From Synechococcus sp. J7-Johnson (GTDB taxonomy: Bacteria > Cyanobacteriota > Cyanobacteriia > PCC-6307 > Cyanobiaceae), in contig NZ_JAGQBU010000010.1 of the NCBI RefSeq assembly GCF_024345795.1, forward strand, positions 38,120-102,119: a stretch of 64,000 nt of DNA. The letters run 5' to 3'. Made by a program: the position numbers and the translations under genes. Positions 52,265 through 61,790 of the stretch are shown piece after piece (positions within the stretch are counted from its first letter, which is position 1; each line of letters begins with the position of its first letter). The notes beneath the pieces were generated by a model. That model made no database searches. It was not told the origin of the DNA and was given only the letters and a program-made list of their open reading frames with translations.

Positions 52265-52438
52265 ATGAGTGCCTATCCCATTCCAGAGAACGAGGCTGAT
52301 CGTCAAGATGAGCTGGATTCCTTCCACATTCTCGACTCCGAGCCCGACGAGGACTTCGATCGCATCACCAGGATCGCGAGCCAGATGCTGGGAATGCCGA
52401 TCGCGCTGATCTCCCTCGTCGATCGCAATCGCCAGTGA
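52265..52438 (+). pseudogene. GAF-domain gene relic broken by a nonsense codon
   Basis: Starting at ATG 52265, the frame encodes DRQDELDSFHILDSEPDEDF, then DRITRIASQMLGMPIALISL and VDRNRQ before a TGA at 52436-52438. In GAF domains of this type the next residue is Trp (RQWF), so TGG changed to TGA. The following codons read FLARIDI, still GAF-like, then stop again after seven more codons. The rest of what was probably a signalling protein (histidine kinase or diguanylate cyclase) is absent. Confidence 0.75.
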
Positions 52439-52603
52439 TTTCTCGCCAGGATTGACATCTTCTGGGGACGCTGTTTGTGAGCTTTCCAGAGCCCAGTCGT
52501 CTCCAGGAGCATGAGCGCCAGTGGCCCAAGGAACTCGCCGGTGCTTCGCGGCAACGAACTGGTGCTCCAGCGGGCACTGTCCTGAGCCATCCACACGCCT
52601 GGA

Positions 52604-53026
52604 TCAGCCCGGTCCCGCCGGTATCCTGCCGGGCCGGAAGAAGTCGACGCCGAAGCGCTCGGGATGGCCACAGGCTTCCGGATGCAACCAGGTCCAGCGG
52701 GTCCACAGTTCCAGATACATCTGGCTGCCGTCGGGTCCCTGGCCTCGGCCCACGCCGGGGAAGTCTCCCCAGACCACGGGGGAGCGGCCGGAGTAATGGC
52801 TGGGGACCCGCACAGCATCGATCTCGCTCCTGTGCAGGATGGGTCTGCCGTCGTAGGTGAAGACCGGCCGAAGACCGGCGACCGCAGGTTCGTTGATCCG
52901 GAACCACACCTTCTTGCTGTGCTGGAGGTACCAGAACCGCCAGGAGCAGTGCGGAACGGGTCTGTCCCCATGGGTGGAGAACCCTGCCCCGCGGGCATGT
53001 TCAAGGGGAGCGCCGTTGGGGAGCAT
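52604..53026 (-). CDS. Uncharacterised protein, possibly coding
   Basis: The 140-residue frame contains a coherent middle, RFWYLQHSKKVWFRINEPAV then FTYDGRPILHRSEIDAVRVP and SHYSGRSPVVWGDFPGVGRG, with many aromatic residues and no membrane segment. Other frames over the same bases look like shadows. I do not recognise a family. It lies between the GAF relic and acs, in a stretch that appears recently rearranged. Confidence 0.45.
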   Translation of the reverse strand: MLPNGAPLEHARGAGFSTHGDRPVPHCSWRFWYLQHSKKVWFRINEPAVAGLRPVFTYDGRPILHRSEIDAVRVPSHYSGRSPVVWGDFPGVGRGQGPDGSQMYLELWTRWTWLHPEACGHPERFGVDFFRPGRIPAGPG

Positions 53027-53182
53027 CGATCGGGGCCAGCCAGGTCCTGCTCACGGAACAGCTGTTGGTGAGACTCCGTCCTAGCGGATCAGGCGGCCCC
53101 CAACGGTCTGGTACCTCGTTCACAAGCCGCGGATACCGGTGGCCTTCCCCTTCACAATGGAGCGGCCCGCCTCTTCACCGCG

Positions 53183-55150
53183 ATGCCCGACGCCACGATC
53201 GAATCGGTGCTCCAGGAGGGGAGGATCTTCCAGCCCCCCGCCGAGCTGGCAGCCCGGGCGCGGATCGGTTCGATGGAGGCCTATCGCGCACTGGTGGCGC
53301 GGGCGGAAGCCGACCCCGACGCCTTCTGGGGCGAGCAGGCACGGGAGCAGCTGCACTGGTTCGAGCCCTTCCACACCGTGCTCGATTGGAGCAACCCACC
53401 CTTCGCCCGCTGGTTCGAGGGGGGCACCACCAACCTTGCGTATAACTGCCTCGATCGCCATCTGGATGGCCCCAAGGCCGAGAAGACTGCCCTGATCTGG
53501 GAAGGCGAGCCCGGGGACAGCCGCCGCTTCACCTACCGGGAACTGCACGCTGAGGTCTGCAAGGCCGCCAATGCCCTCAAGGCCCTCGGGATCGGCAAGG
53601 GCGACCTGGTGGCCCTCTACATGCCGATGGTGCCGGAAGCGGCCATGGCCATGCTGGCCTGCGCCCGCATCGGCGCTCCCCACTCGGTGGTGTTCGGCGG
53701 CTTCTCCGCCGAGGCCCTGCGGGACAGGCTGATCGATGGCGGCGTCAAGGTTGTGATCACCGCCGACGGGGGCTTCCGCAAGGACAAGGCCGTGGCGCTC
53801 AAACCCGCCGTGGATCAGGCCCTCGCCGATGGCGCCTGCCCCACGGTGCAGCAGGTGCTGGTGGTTCGCCGCACCGGGGAGCCCACCGCCATGGAGGAAG
53901 GCCGCGACCGCTGGTGGCATGAGCTGGTGGACAGCCAGAGCAGCGATTGCCCGGCCGAGCCGATGGCCAGCGAAGAACGCCTGTTCGTTCTCTACACCTC
54001 AGGCTCCACCGGCAAACCCAAGGGCGTGGTGCACACAACCGCCGGCTACAACCTCTGGGCCCACCTCACCTTCCAGTGGATCTTCGACATCCGCGACGAT
54101 GACATCCACTGGTGCACCGCCGATGTGGGCTGGATCACCGGCCACAGCTACATCGTGTATGGCCCGCTCTCCAATGGCGCCACCACCGTGATGTACGAGG
54201 GTGCCCCGAGGCCATCCAAACCCGGTGCGTTCTGGGAGGTGATCCAGAAACACAAGGTGAGCATCTTCTACACCGCACCCACGGCGATTCGTGCCTTCAT
54301 GAAGAGCGGACGCGAGGTGCCTGATCAGTACGACATGAGCACCCTGCGCATCCTGGGAACGGTGGGGGAGCCGATCAATCCCGAGGCCTGGATGTGGTAC
54401 CGGGAGGTGATCGGCCATGGCCGCTGCCCGGTGATCGACACCTGGTGGCAGACCGAAACCGGCGGCGTGATGATCAGCCCCCTGCCAGGCGCCACCCCCA
54501 CCAAGCCGGGATCCGCCACCCTGCCCCTGCCCGGCATCGCCGCCGACATCGTCGACAACGAAGGCCACAGCGTGGGCGTGGATGAAGGGGGTTACCTGGC
54601 GGTGCGCCGCCCCTGGCCCGGGATGATGCGCACCGTTCATGGCGACCCCGAGCGCTTCCGCAAGAGCTACTGGGAGCACATCCTCGGCGCCGATGGCCGC
54701 CCGCTGTATTTCGCCGGTGATGGCGCCCGCCGCGACGCCGACGGCTATTTCTGGGTGATGGGCCGGGTCGATGACGTCATCAGCGTGTCGGGTCACCGGC
54801 TGGGTTCCATGGAGATCGAATCAGCCCTGGTGAGCCATCCGTCCGTGGCGGAAGCCGCCGTGGTGGGCAGGCCTGACGACCTCAAGGGGGAGGGCATCGT
54901 GGCCTTCGTGACCCTTCAGACGGGGCTCAGCGGTGACGCAGCCCTTGGCGCCGAACTGCGCAAGCACGTAAGCGCCGAGATCGGTCCGATCGCCAGACCC
55001 GATGAGATCCGCTTCAGCGACGCCCTACCCAAGACCCGCAGCGGCAAAATCATGCGCCGCATCCTGCGTGCCCTGGCGGCCGGTGAAGAAGTGAGCGGCG
55101 ACACCAGCACCCTGGAGGACCGCTCGGTGCTCGACGCGCTGCGGGTCTGA
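53183..55150 (+). CDS. acs: Acetyl-CoA synthetase
   Basis: Acs activates acetate with ATP and CoA. The 655-residue protein has the family start [13 protein letters not shown], then [20 protein letters not shown] (ATP-binding P-loop), [39 protein letters not shown] and [19 protein letters not shown]. It ends with the acylatable lysine block [15 protein letters not shown]. Length is normal. Acs activity is controlled elsewhere by acetylation of that Lys. The ATG at 53183 is used, but a short upstream extension is possible. Confidence 0.97.
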   Translation: MPDATIESVLQEGRIFQPPAELAARARIGSMEAYRALVARAEADPDAFWGEQAREQLHWFEPFHTVLDWSNPPFARWFEGGTTNLAYNCLDRHLDGPKAEKTALIWEGEPGDSRRFTYRELHAEVCKAANALKALGIGKGDLVALYMPMVPEAAMAMLACARIGAPHSVVFGGFSAEALRDRLIDGGVKVVITADGGFRKDKAVALKPAVDQALADGACPTVQQVLVVRRTGEPTAMEEGRDRWWHELVDSQSSDCPAEPMASEERLFVLYTSGSTGKPKGVVHTTAGYNLWAHLTFQWIFDIRDDDIHWCTADVGWITGHSYIVYGPLSNGATTVMYEGAPRPSKPGAFWEVIQKHKVSIFYTAPTAIRAFMKSGREVPDQYDMSTLRILGTVGEPINPEAWMWYREVIGHGRCPVIDTWWQTETGGVMISPLPGATPTKPGSATLPLPGIAADIVDNEGHSVGVDEGGYLAVRRPWPGMMRTVHGDPERFRKSYWEHILGADGRPLYFAGDGARRDADGYFWVMGRVDDVISVSGHRLGSMEIESALVSHPSVAEAAVVGRPDDLKGEGIVAFVTLQTGLSGDAALGAELRKHVSAEIGPIARPDEIRFSDALPKTRSGKIMRRILRALAAGEEVSGDTSTLEDRSVLDALRV

Positions 55151-55165
55151 GGCGTTGCGCCTGGT

Positions 55166-55501
55166 TCAGGCGATCGAGGGCTGGGCGTAGAGCACGATCA
55201 GCCAGATCGCACCGATGAGCGGAATCAGGCCGATCAGAATCCAGGGCCAGGGTTTGCCGATGTCGCGCAGTCGCCGGACCGCCAGAGGCAGACCCGGCAC
55301 GATCGAGGCGATCGCGTACAGGCTATAGATCGTGCCGAAGAAGTTCGAGATCGCCGAAGTGCCAGAAGAGGGAATCAGCAACACAACGCTGACGATCGCC
55401 GAGGCGAGCGCAAACCACCAGAACTCGGCGCGTTTGGTGCGTCCGGTGTAGTCGAAGGATCGTTTCCAGCCGCCTATGAAGGCGTCGATCATCGGTTGCA
55501 T
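55166..55501 (-). CDS. DUF805 membrane protein
   Basis: The 111-residue protein (from ATG 55501) starts with IGGWKRSFDYTGRTKRAEFWWFALAS, where the FxGRxxRxEFWxF pattern is the DUF805 signature. Three hydrophobic segments follow (AIVSVVLLIPSSG, YSLYAIASIVPGLPLAVRRL, PWILIGLIPLIGAIWLIVL) and the conserved RRLRDIGKPWP. Such proteins sit in the inner membrane and have no established function. It is convergent with acs. Confidence 0.9.
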   Translation of the reverse strand: MQPMIDAFIGGWKRSFDYTGRTKRAEFWWFALASAIVSVVLLIPSSGTSAISNFFGTIYSLYAIASIVPGLPLAVRRLRDIGKPWPWILIGLIPLIGAIWLIVLYAQPSIA

Positions 55502-55596
55502 GGGCCTGCTGAAGGATGGGAACACGCTCCACACCCTGCGGGATCGGTGCCCTCAGTCAACGGAACTGTTGGCAAACGTTGAAGCTGGGTTCAGCT

Positions 55597-56337
55597 TCAG
55601 ACTGGAGTCACCGCTTGGTGGAACCAGTCGTCGATGGTGCTTGCCAGCCGCTCAATCTGGCGCTGGCGGGCGGGGTCATCGGCCCAGGTTCCCAGCAGGT
55701 TCTGGCGCAGGCCGGCGCTGGCGGGGGTGAGGTGATCACCTCCCAGCTGCAGCAGGGAGCTGCTGTCACCGGGGCGTTGCTGGAGCACCTCCAGCAGCGG
55801 GGTGCTCTGGTCGAGGGCATCGCTGCCGAAACGAATCAGCAGGTTGCGGGGCACGCCGTAGAGCTGGCTCACCAGGCGCAGGGTTGCCTGCGGCGATGGG
55901 CTGAATTCAGTGCGAACCCCCAGCCGGGGGGCCAGGTCAGCCAGCAGGGGGATCGAGCGGTCGGCGGAGAAGTTGTTGAAGCTCATGGCCACCAGGGCAC
56001 TGCTGCCCCGGCCCCCATCAGGGGCCAGCAGGTGCAGCTTGCAGCCGAGGCTGTGGCCGAGGCGCAGCACCGGCTGCACAGAGGCCCCCGCCACGCTGTC
56101 TTGCCGCGCCCTGCGGAAGGCCCGCCAGGCCTCGGTGGCCTGGGCCTGATGGTCGAAGCCGGGCACGTAACTCCAGGCCCGCAGGCTGAGCCCGCGCCGA
56201 CTGAGAGCCTCCAGCAGGCGCCGATAGCTGATCTGGGGGGTGGCAGCCAGGACACTGCCACCGATGAACTCGATCACACCTGTTGAACCGGGGGGCTCGA
56301 GACACCAGAGACTCCCCTGCTGACGCCAGCGACTCAC
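55597..56337 (-). CDS. DUF1350-type alpha/beta-hydrolase-like protein
   Basis: The 246-residue protein starts with GVIEFIGGSVLAATPQISYR and has PVLRLGHSLGCKLHLLAPDG, a nucleophile-elbow-like GHSLGCK, then FNNFSADRSIPLL and LLQLGGDHLTPASAG with the histidine expected of a catalytic triad. This is the cyanobacterial and plastid DUF1350 group, with an alpha/beta-hydrolase fold but no proven substrate. It is 5 bases downstream of the peroxiredoxin gene on the same strand. Confidence 0.85.
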   Translation of the reverse strand: MSRWRQQGSLWCLEPPGSTGVIEFIGGSVLAATPQISYRRLLEALSRRGLSLRAWSYVPGFDHQAQATEAWRAFRRARQDSVAGASVQPVLRLGHSLGCKLHLLAPDGGRGSSALVAMSFNNFSADRSIPLLADLAPRLGVRTEFSPSPQATLRLVSQLYGVPRNLLIRFGSDALDQSTPLLEVLQQRPGDSSSLLQLGGDHLTPASAGLRQNLLGTWADDPARQRQIERLASTIDDWFHQAVTPV

Positions 56338-56342
56338 CGCCC

Positions 56343-56813
56343 TCAGGCCTGGGGAACCAGCCGCTGCAGGGCGGCCATGGCCTCGCGGGCATGGGCCGGT
56401 CCATCCAGCAGGTTGTTGAACATGTGGCGCACCACCCCCTCAGAATCAATCACGTACGTGACGCGGCCCGGCAGCAGGTTGAGCAGGGCGCCGGGTACCC
56501 CGAAGGCCTGACGCAGGCTGTTGCCCTGGTCCACCAGCAGGGGGTAAGGGAGCTGGTGCCGTTGGGAGAAGCGCCCATGGCTGGCGCCGTCGTCGCCGCT
56601 CACACCCCACACCTCGGCGCCGAGGGCCCGCAACTCGCCGTAGCTGTCGCGGAATGCGCAGGCCTCCATCGTGCAAACGGGGGTGTCGTCCGCGGGATAG
56701 AAGAAGAGCACCAACGGACTGCCCGCGAGTTGATCGCTGCGGCGCTCGGTCCCGTTCTGATCCTTCAGGTCGATCAGGGGTGCCCTGTCACCGACCTGGA
56801 TGGCCTTACCCAC
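56343..56813 (-). CDS. Peroxiredoxin, PrxQ/BCP type
   Basis: The 156-residue protein (GTG start at 56813; an in-frame ATG at 56882 would add 23 residues of poor composition) begins KAIQVGDRAPLIDLKDQNGT. The active-site block VLFFYPADDTPVCTMEACAF contains the peroxidatic Cys and a second Cys five residues later, the PrxQ signature. It continues with WGVSGDDGASHGRFSQRH and LPGRVTYVIDSEGVVRHMF. It reduces hydrogen peroxide and alkyl hydroperoxides with electrons from thioredoxin. Confidence 0.94.
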   Translation of the reverse strand: MGKAIQVGDRAPLIDLKDQNGTERRSDQLAGSPLVLFFYPADDTPVCTMEACAFRDSYGELRALGAEVWGVSGDDGASHGRFSQRHQLPYPLLVDQGNSLRQAFGVPGALLNLLPGRVTYVIDSEGVVRHMFNNLLDGPAHAREAMAALQRLVPQA

Positions 56814-56987
56814 GGGTACATGTCTTGCATTGGAGCCCAGCCTAGGAGTTTGTTGCCAATAGAGCTTCGCCCCGGCGGTCACGCGGAACGCCTGCTGATA
56901 CCAACGACCGCGCGGGCGTATGAGCCCTCCGCCTCCGCAGCAAGGACAACCGACTGAGTCCAGTCAGCCCTTGCACATGTGGCCAGT

Positions 56988-57596
56988 TCAGCTTCCTTTC
57001 AGCCCCTTGAGCAGGTTGTGCGTGGCGGTAATCAAGTGCCACTTGGCGGCGACCTTTCCAAGCCCCGTAACAGGAAGCGCCGCAGGCCTCAGGTCTATTT
57101 GATCTGACCGTTGACCGGCTCCACGATCGCCTTGAGCTGGGCGCAGATCCTTGATCCCTTCTTGCTCCTGATCTTGTGAGCCATGCGGCAGGCGGCCGGT
57201 GGCGATGTAGGCATCAATGCCCTGATCAGCGCAGACGTTCACGTTGTCCTCGCTCCATAAGCCCGCATCCATCGTCATCACTTCCTGCGGTGCACCGGCG
57301 CTGGCGGCGATGTGCTCCAGCATCGGCTACAGATGCTCTTCATCGGGCAGCTGGTTGCTAACGCCCACCGCTACGGTCACTTTGTTGTCACTCTCGAAAG
57401 CCACCTGGCAGTTGTAGCCCTGCAGATAGGACCTGCCGGACTGCATCAGGCGACTCTCGGAATCGGTGTTGGTGAAGCCTTCCGCGCAACGGTGATTGCG
57501 CTGGCTCTTGGTGGTCGGCGTGCCGTCAGCCTTTCTCGCCAGACCCAGTAGTGGCATTGCGTCAGCAACGAGCGGCTCAAGATCCCACGGCTCCAT
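56988..57596 (-). pseudogene. Broken IS1182-type transposase
   Basis: The minus strand carries the C-terminal part of an IS1182-family DDE transposase: SRLMQSGRSYLQGYNCQVAF, VAVGVSNQLPDEEHL, then a TAG at 57324-57326, then MTMDAGLWSEDNVNVCADQG and IDAYIATGRLPHG. After that the frame is lost: IRSKKGSRICAQLKAIVEP appears in another frame, and KVAAKWHLITATHNLLK returns in the first. The N-terminal half is missing. With one nonsense codon and at least two frameshifts it cannot act. No terminal repeats could be fixed. Confidence 0.85.
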
Positions 57597-57707
57597 GCCG
57601 GCTTGTTAAGGGAAGAACCTCACTTTGATTGAATGAAACCCAGAACGGCAATGTAGTACCCCTCAGCCAGCGATTAACCTAGAGTGACAACTTGATGGCT
57701 AATGCCA

Positions 57708-57926
57708 CTAACCCATCCACTCTCTCGCTCCATACACTAAAGCACCGAGCAGCAGCCCTACAAATAATAGCCAGAACAGTGGAAATACCAGCGATGCCAG
57801 GAACGAAATAACGAGCCAGAGACCTAGCCCGCCAGTAGCCTGCTTGGCATCTTGGGCTCGAGAGTGCTTAGAACCCTCTTTGAGTAGCTTCTCGAAGCTG
57901 TCTGGCCGCTTGGCTGGATCACTCAT
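57708..57926 (-). CDS. Small membrane protein, unknown function
   Basis: The 72-residue protein has a polar, lysine-rich start (KRPDSFEKLLKEGSKHSRAQ) and two closely spaced hydrophobic helices at the end (GLWLVISFLASLVFPLF and LLFVGLLLGALVYGA). It lies between the transposase relic and a DUF4177 gene on the same strand, 2 bases from the latter, so they form a pair. The base composition is AT-richer than the housekeeping genes. I do not recognise a family. Confidence 0.6.
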   Translation of the reverse strand: MSDPAKRPDSFEKLLKEGSKHSRAQDAKQATGGLGLWLVISFLASLVFPLFWLLFVGLLLGALVYGAREWMG

Positions 57927-57928
57927 AA

Positions 57929-58183
57929 CTAGACGATTTCGCGCTTGAAGCTGTAGTAATGAAAGGTTACGCCGTTAGTAACGTTATCCTGATTAACAAC
58001 ATGACTCACCAATTCCCAGCCATCATTCCCCAAGGCTGCAAGCATCTCCGGCAAGGTAGGCACATTACTGGAGCTTCCCCACCCCTTCACCCGCTTGCCA
58101 TCGATATCCAATAGATTTATTTCCTGGGTGATTCCCCTGCCTTTATAATCGAGCCTGATGCACTTGTACTCAAATTTTTTCAT
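57929..58183 (-). CDS. DUF4177-like small protein
   Basis: The 84-residue protein begins MKKFEYKCIRLDYKGRG and ends LPEMLAALGNDGWELVSHVV with a closing FHYYSFKREIV. The pattern FEYK, then LxxLGxxGWELV, then FKRE is that of DUF4177, small proteins of unknown function that form a ferredoxin-like or anti-parallel strand fold. Its codons are AT-rich for this genome, which with the adjoining transposase relic suggests horizontal arrival. Confidence 0.75.
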   Translation of the reverse strand: MKKFEYKCIRLDYKGRGITQEINLLDIDGKRVKGWGSSSNVPTLPEMLAALGNDGWELVSHVVNQDNVTNGVTFHYYSFKREIV

Positions 58184-58729
58184 ATTTTAAGTGCAAATAC
58201 TTTTGGGACGAACGGCCACAGGTTTATGTTAAATCAAGACAGTCGAGTTGTCAAGCTATTTGCCAGGCGAATGAATCCGTTGATGAATATCCAGTTTATC
58301 CATCTGAGCTTGCCATCTCCGGCCCCCGATCGATGATCGTTTCTACAGCGCAGGTACTTGAGTCATCAGGAGATTTACATCAATCTAGAGGGCGCTAGCT
58401 CGGTCCTCGGCCAGGGTGCGGACTCCACTGTGCAGCCAACGCCTGCCACAGCGGCCCTGAGGCCAGCCTGGGGCTTGAACTCCAGCAGCAGGTCGGCCAG
58501 GGACTAGGAGCCTGTCGCGCATAGATCAGCGCCCGAGCTCTCCACAGACGCCCTTAAATCTGCCCAGATCCCAGTGACAGCAATTGATCTGGCTACGATA
58601 ATTGGGCATGTTCAAGCCCAATTCCTTCCGTCCCAGGCCGCGTGAGGGACCCGGCGATCGCGCCATCCCTGCCATCCACTCGCTGGAGCTGGGATCATGG
58701 GATCGAATCACGCTGGGGTGAGCTGGCCC
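58184..58729. other. Gap without a recognisable gene
   Basis: The first 200 bases are AT-rich and hold nothing identifiable. From 58380 to 58530 the composition is GC-rich. A minus-strand frame in that stretch reads SLADLLLEFKPQ followed by GLRAAVAGVGC, protein-like for about 45 codons, with no start or family; it may be a relic. The final 150 bases are the upstream region of the exonuclease. Confidence 0.3.
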
Positions 58730-59557
58730 ATGGCCCAACCGACCCACCGCTGGCAGCAGACCAGCCTGCTCAGCGTCGTGCCCGCGGCCGCCGCCGAAGC
58801 GGAAGCGGAGCCTGCTGAAACAGCCGAAGCCACCAGCTCCGCCCTGGCCTGCCCCCAGCATCTGCTGATCCTCGACACGGAGACCACGGGCCTGGATCCC
58901 GAGCGCGACCACTGCATCGAAGTGGGAGCGGTGCTGTTTCATGTCCCCAGCCGCGCCGTGCTCAGCCAGCTTTCGCTGCTGCTGCCCTGCCAGAGCAACG
59001 CGGCGAAAGCCATCAACGGCATCGATGCCGCCGTGAGCCGGCTGCAGCAGCCATGGCAGGCCGGGCTCATCTATTTCCAGGAGCTGGTGGCCAGCGCCGA
59101 TGCAATGGTGGCCCACAACGCCGCCTTCGACCGGGCCTGGTTTGGCCGTGGCCACCTGCCCAGGATCGAGAAACCCTGGATCTGCAGCATGGACGACCTG
59201 CGCTGGCCGAGCGAGTGCCGCCTGAAGGCCACCCCTTCGGTGCGTGATCTGGCTCTGGCGTACGGCATCCCGGTCTGGGCCGCTCACCGGGCACTCACCG
59301 ATTGCATCTACCTGGCCCAGGTGTTCGAGCGCTGCGAGACTTTGGAATCTCTGCTGCTGGCGGGGCTGGAGCCACGGCGCCTCTACCGGGCCGAGTTGCC
59401 CTACGAGCAGCGCCATCGGGCACGGGAAGCGGGATTCCGCTGGAACGAGCCGGTGGCGAAGGCCTGGAGCCGCCGACTGAGCGAGCGGGAGGTCAATGAG
59501 CTCGATTTCCCCGTCAGGCCGGTGGAGCCGGATGCAGCCGGGCGCCACGCCGCCTGA
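58730..59557 (+). CDS. DnaQ-like 3'-5' exonuclease
   Basis: From the ATG at 58730 the protein has 275 residues: an Ala/Glu-rich, probably disordered, N-terminus (to about 45), then the DEDD exonuclease fold with Exo I LLILDTETTGLDP, Exo II MVAHNAAFDRAWFG and Exo III WAAHRALTDCIYLA. A short C-terminal module (AREAGFRWNEPVAKAWSRRL) follows. It resembles DNA polymerase III epsilon but has no tau- or alpha-binding features I can identify, so it is more likely a stand-alone repair or RNA-processing exonuclease. Confidence 0.9.
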   Translation: MAQPTHRWQQTSLLSVVPAAAAEAEAEPAETAEATSSALACPQHLLILDTETTGLDPERDHCIEVGAVLFHVPSRAVLSQLSLLLPCQSNAAKAINGIDAAVSRLQQPWQAGLIYFQELVASADAMVAHNAAFDRAWFGRGHLPRIEKPWICSMDDLRWPSECRLKATPSVRDLALAYGIPVWAAHRALTDCIYLAQVFERCETLESLLLAGLEPRRLYRAELPYEQRHRAREAGFRWNEPVAKAWSRRLSEREVNELDFPVRPVEPDAAGRHAA

Positions 59558-59691
59558 AGCCACCACCAAGGTGGCCAGCCTCGATGGCAAGCCTCGATTG
59601 CATCCGATCACGACTCCATTCCAGTCAACCGCTGTCAAGCGCAGCCGCCAGACGCAAGCTGGGGGCAGCGGCGCGATTCCTGAGGGCAGCC

Positions 59692-59949
59692 ATGGCAATG
59701 GAGCAGCGGGCAGGACCAGTCCGGCCGGAGAGGCGCCGCCATCAGCAGCAGTTGCGCCGCTGGCAGAAAGCGCGCACCTGGGCCCGACTGATCCGTGAGG
59801 CTGAGGCCCTCTGGAGGGTGAACGTGCGGGATCTCCGCCGCCTGGGGGCCCTTGAGCTCGACCAGTTGCTTCAGGAAGTGCCCCCCTCGATCCGGCCCCG
59901 GGTGAACCGCTGGCTGGCGGGGTACGGAGCGCTCACCAGGTTGGCCTGA
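59692..59949 (+). CDS. Small basic protein, unknown function
   Basis: From the ATG at 59692 (a second at 59698) the protein has 85 residues, strongly basic at first (RPERRRHQQQLRRWQKARTW), then helical (ARLIREAEALWRVNVRDLRR) and ending LLQEVPPSIRPRVNRWLAG. A longer frame begins at 59584. A basic helical protein of this kind could bind nucleic acid, but there is no motif. It ends 2 bases before the phosphate transporter gene. Confidence 0.55.
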   Translation: MAMEQRAGPVRPERRRHQQQLRRWQKARTWARLIREAEALWRVNVRDLRRLGALELDQLLQEVPPSIRPRVNRWLAGYGALTRLA

Positions 59950-59951
59950 CC

Positions 59952-61586
59952 ATGGATGGCGGCGTCGCCATCCGTGCTCTGGGGGGGCTCGGTCTGTTCC
60001 TGATGGGCATGACCGTGATGTGCGAGGCCCTGCGCGCCCTCGCCGGCAGCCGACTGCGGGCCTGGCTGCTGCGCTTCACGCGCACCCCCTGGTCCGGTGC
60101 CCTCATCGGCGCCGCCACCACCGCGGCGCTGCAATCGTCATCGGCCACCACCGTGGCCACGGTGGGATTCGTTCAGGCCGGGCTGATCAGCTTTCCCAGC
60201 TCCCTGGGCATCATTTTTGGAGCCAACGTGGGCAGCACCGGCCTGGGCTGGCTGGTGGCCCTGCTGGGTCTGAAGCTCGACCTGGCCGGGCTGATGCCAC
60301 CCCTGATCGCCATCGGCGCCTGCCTGCGGCTGCTGGGGCGGGGGCGGCTGGCCCAGATCGGCTTCGCCCTGGCGGGCTTCGGGGTGCTCTTCCTGGGGAT
60401 CAGCACCCTGCAGGAAGCCATGGCGGGCCATGGGGTGCTGCTGCAAACGGAGCGCTTCGATGGAGCCAGCGTGGCTGGGCGCTTTCAGCTGGTTGTACTA
60501 GGCCTGCTTACCACCGTTATCACCCAGTCATCGGGGGCGGGGGTGGCCACCGCGCTCACGGCACTCACCGCAGGAGCGATCGATCTGGGCCAGGCCGGTG
60601 CGCTGGTGATCGGCATGGACGTGGGCACCACGATCACCGCCCAGATCGCCGCCCTTGGCGCCAACCTCAGCGCCCGGCGAACGGCCACGGCCCACCTGGT
60701 CTTCAACCTGTTCACGGCGGTGATGGCCTTCCTGCTGCTGCCGGCCTACCTGGGCCTGGGCCAGCGCTGGCTGGCGGGGCCGATCGCCGCAGATCCCGAA
60801 TTCGCGCTCACCGCCTTCCACACGGGGTTCAACCTGCTGGGGGTGGCCCTGCTGCTGCCCTTCACCCAGTCTTTTGCCCGCCTGATCCAGGCGCTCCTGC
60901 CCTCCCCGGACGGGCGTGCGGCCGATGATCTCGATGAGCCTCCAAGCGCCGACACCGGCCGGGCTCTGGACCTGGCCCAGGCCGCCCAGCAAGGGGTGCT
61001 GCTGGAGCTGATGCGCCATCTGCGCCAGGCGCTGGGCGCCTCCGCCAGCAACGGCCAGCATCGGGGGAGGGGGCTCGAAGACCTGGAGGCCGACCTGGCC
61101 AGGATCGAGCAGTTCCTCGATCAGATTCACCTGCGCCGTATGGAGGAACCCGACGCCCAGCGGCTGCTGCACCTCCTGCACAGCCTCGACCACCTGCAGC
61201 GCCTGCATGAACGCTGTGAGGAAGAACCGGAGCGGGCCAGCACCGTGCGGCAGAGCGGCACCCTGCAACAGGAGCGCCATGACCTGCTGGCAGCCCTGGA
61301 GCAGCTCGAGCCCCTGGTGGAGATGCCGCAGTGGAGTGAGGTGGCACGGCTAAGCCAGGCCACCGGCCGCAGCCTGCACCGGCGGGTGAAGCCGCTGCGG
61401 CAGGGGGTGATGGCCGATGTGGCCAGCGGCGACGTCGTGGTGGAGCTGGGGAGCCAGCGGCTGGAGGCAATCCGCTGGCTGCGGCGCGTCAGCCAGCACC
61501 TCGGCCGGATCAGCGGCCATCTCGAAGCCGCGGCCCTGACGAAGACCTCCGGTGCTCCCCCATGCCCCACGATGTCGCCCAGATAG
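59952..61586 (+). CDS. Na/Pi cotransporter family protein
   Basis: The 544-residue protein has the NptA/Na-dependent phosphate transporter fold: LGGLGLFLMGMTVMCEALRA at the start, the repeat AALQSSSATTVATVGFVQAG with the QSSSA motif, IIFGANVGSTGLGW, and a second half with TVITQSSGAGVATALTALTA and GMDVGTTITAQIAALGANLS. From about residue 330 a soluble helical domain resembling PhoU follows. It imports phosphate or, in some members, regulates it. It starts with ATG at 59952. Confidence 0.93.
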   Translation: MDGGVAIRALGGLGLFLMGMTVMCEALRALAGSRLRAWLLRFTRTPWSGALIGAATTAALQSSSATTVATVGFVQAGLISFPSSLGIIFGANVGSTGLGWLVALLGLKLDLAGLMPPLIAIGACLRLLGRGRLAQIGFALAGFGVLFLGISTLQEAMAGHGVLLQTERFDGASVAGRFQLVVLGLLTTVITQSSGAGVATALTALTAGAIDLGQAGALVIGMDVGTTITAQIAALGANLSARRTATAHLVFNLFTAVMAFLLLPAYLGLGQRWLAGPIAADPEFALTAFHTGFNLLGVALLLPFTQSFARLIQALLPSPDGRAADDLDEPPSADTGRALDLAQAAQQGVLLELMRHLRQALGASASNGQHRGRGLEDLEADLARIEQFLDQIHLRRMEEPDAQRLLHLLHSLDHLQRLHERCEEEPERASTVRQSGTLQQERHDLLAALEQLEPLVEMPQWSEVARLSQATGRSLHRRVKPLRQGVMADVASGDVVVELGSQRLEAIRWLRRVSQHLGRISGHLEAAALTKTSGAPPCPTMSPR

Positions 61587-61637
61587 CACCGCGGCGGGGG
61601 CAGGTCGTCTCAACTGCAGAACCCTTCCGCTGATGTC

Positions 61638-61790
61638 ATGACAGGCCTGCTCTGGGAACGCCGCGCACAGATCGGCGGCTGCCTGCTGCTGCAGGGAACC
61701 CTGCTGACGACGGGCCTGGTGCTCGAACGTCTGCTCCAGCGCACCACCCCCTCCCCCGGGGGAGTGAGTGTGGCTACAACGCGTGGATGA
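61638..61790 (+). CDS. Small membrane peptide coupled to corA
   Basis: The frame encodes 50 residues: MTGLLWERRAQIGGCLLLQG, then TLLTTGLVLERLLQRTTPSP and a short tail. The central part is hydrophobic enough for one membrane helix. Its stop (61788-61790) overlaps the corA ATG (61787) by four bases (ATGA), so it would be translated just ahead of corA. It may be a real small protein or a leader peptide. No start upstream of 61638 is better. Confidence 0.45.
   Translation: MTGLLWERRAQIGGCLLLQGTLLTTGLVLERLLQRTTPSPGGVSVATTRG

Noticed and set aside
52303..53004. 233-codon minus-strand frame over the GAF relic and 52604 gene
   Set aside because: Very high Ser, Pro and Arg content, typical of a shadow; the 52604-53026 frame is the more protein-like one.
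58526..59698. 390-codon minus-strand frame
   Set aside because: It covers the DnaQ-like exonuclease, whose three Exo motifs are on the plus strand.
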